From Clostridia bacterium (GTDB lineage: Bacteria > Bacillota_A > Clostridia > Peptostreptococcales > JAAYPU01), in NCBI GenBank assembly GCA_022360735.1, contig JAKSCF010000018.1, positions 1-7,652 on the forward strand: 7,652 bases of DNA, given 5' to 3'. The notes beneath the pieces are model-generated. The model saw only the letters and a list, made by a program, of their open reading frames with translations, had not been told where the DNA came from and made no database searches. The stretch's first letter is position 1. Each line of letters begins with the position of its first letter. The translations under genes and the position numbers were made by a program. Shown here piece after piece: positions 7,435 through 7,652 of this stretch.

Positions 7435-7478
7435 CGCGGTGATCCTGAAAAATTCAAGATCACCTCGTCTTTTTATTT
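7435..7478 (+). terminator. Rho-independent terminator of the operon
   Basis: The arm GGTGATC (7438-7444) pairs perfectly with GATCACC (7458-7464). Inside it, after one C/A mismatch, TGAA pairs with TTCA around an AAA loop. Outside it, CG (7435-7436) pairs with CG (7466-7467) across one mismatch. The stem is followed by TCTTTTTATTT (7468-7478). This is a good intrinsic terminator for the plus strand. It lies 64 bases after SBP2, which supports SBP2 as the last operon gene. The minus strand lacks a clear T-run after the stem. Confidence 0.85.
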
Positions 7479-7506
7479 GCATCTCTTTATATAGAAGTAT
7501 TATACT
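7477..7506 (+). promoter_or_regulatory. Possible weak promoter downstream of the terminator
   Basis: TTGCAT (7477-7482) and TATACT (7501-7506) are spaced by 18 bases, compatible with a housekeeping sigma promoter reading rightward. The -10 matches the consensus at five of six positions, the -35 at only three. In AT-rich DNA such matches arise by chance, and no gene is visible downstream within the window. Confidence 0.25.
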
Positions 7507-7652
7507 GAAAATATAAGGTTTTGAAAAGAAATTAGAATGTAAAGCGATTTAATATCTTTGCAACTCAAATCAAGACCATCCGATAGTTTGTATGATATGC
7601 TGTATAGATATTGCATCTGATCCCAACCCCTGTTTAGATGATCCGGAGCCTA

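Larger units (their letters stand above)
7371..7652. other. Non-coding tail after the operon; no gene supported
   Basis: This 282-base stretch follows the stop of SBP2. It holds short complementary segments at about 7401-7436, a strong terminator at 7435-7478 and a weak possible promoter at 7477-7506. Short open frames run off the right edge on both strands (minus strand ending at a stop at 7570-7572, 26 residues visible; plus strand from an ATG at 7592). Neither has a ribosome binding site or recognisable product, and both are too short to support. The bases from 7507 to 7652 are otherwise AT-rich and featureless. Confidence 0.6.

Noticed and set aside
7570..7652. C-terminal end of a minus-strand gene entering from the right
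   Set aside because: Only 26 codons are visible before the stop, with no recognisable motif. An open frame of this length is expected by chance, and an opposing plus-strand frame is also open.

Overview
The window looks like a stretch of chromosome from a low-GC, Gram-positive anaerobe, most likely in the Clostridia. It is AT-rich by eye, has strong AGGAGG-type ribosome binding sites, uses GTG as well as ATG starts, and carries lipoprotein-type substrate-binding proteins. The oxygen-sensitive nitrogenase-like enzyme also fits a strict anaerobe. The exact taxon cannot be read from the sequence.

Seven plus-strand genes are packed into what looks like a single operon that starts left of the window. 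In order: a lipoprotein substrate-binding protein (SBP1, 5' end cut by the window edge), a FecCD-type permease (1118-2185), a FecE/BtuD-type ATPase (2175-2966), a NifH-like ATP-dependent iron protein (2983-3741), a NifD-like subunit (3738-5048), a NifK-like subunit (5059-6222), and a second lipoprotein substrate-binding protein paralogous to the first (SBP2, 6216-7370). Neighbouring genes are separated by 10-16 bases or overlap by 4-11 bases. A clear intrinsic terminator lies at 7435-7478. The bases from 7371 to the end hold no gene I can support.

The central point is an uncharacterised nitrogenase-family two-component reductase built into an iron-complex/cobalamin/haem-type ABC import operon. 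The H protein keeps its nucleotide- and cluster-binding residues. The D-like subunit keeps all three P-cluster-type cysteines (C33, C62, C122) but has no equivalent of the FeMo-cofactor ligands Cys275 and His442. The K-like subunit keeps only the central cysteine (C37). This predicts a [4Fe-4S] cluster held by three ligands from one subunit and one from the other, as in dark-operative protochlorophyllide reductase, and an enzyme without a FeMo-type cofactor. No nitrogenase cofactor genes (nifB, nifE, nifN) are present here.

A reasonable model is that the two lipoproteins deliver a metal chelate, tetrapyrrole/corrinoid or similar compound to the FecCD/FecE importer, and that the H/D/K enzyme reduces it, or a derivative, inside the cell. 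The substrate is not known. Three gene starts needed care: SBP1 continues past the left edge, the ATPase starts at GTG 2175, and the NifK-like subunit starts at ATG 5059.
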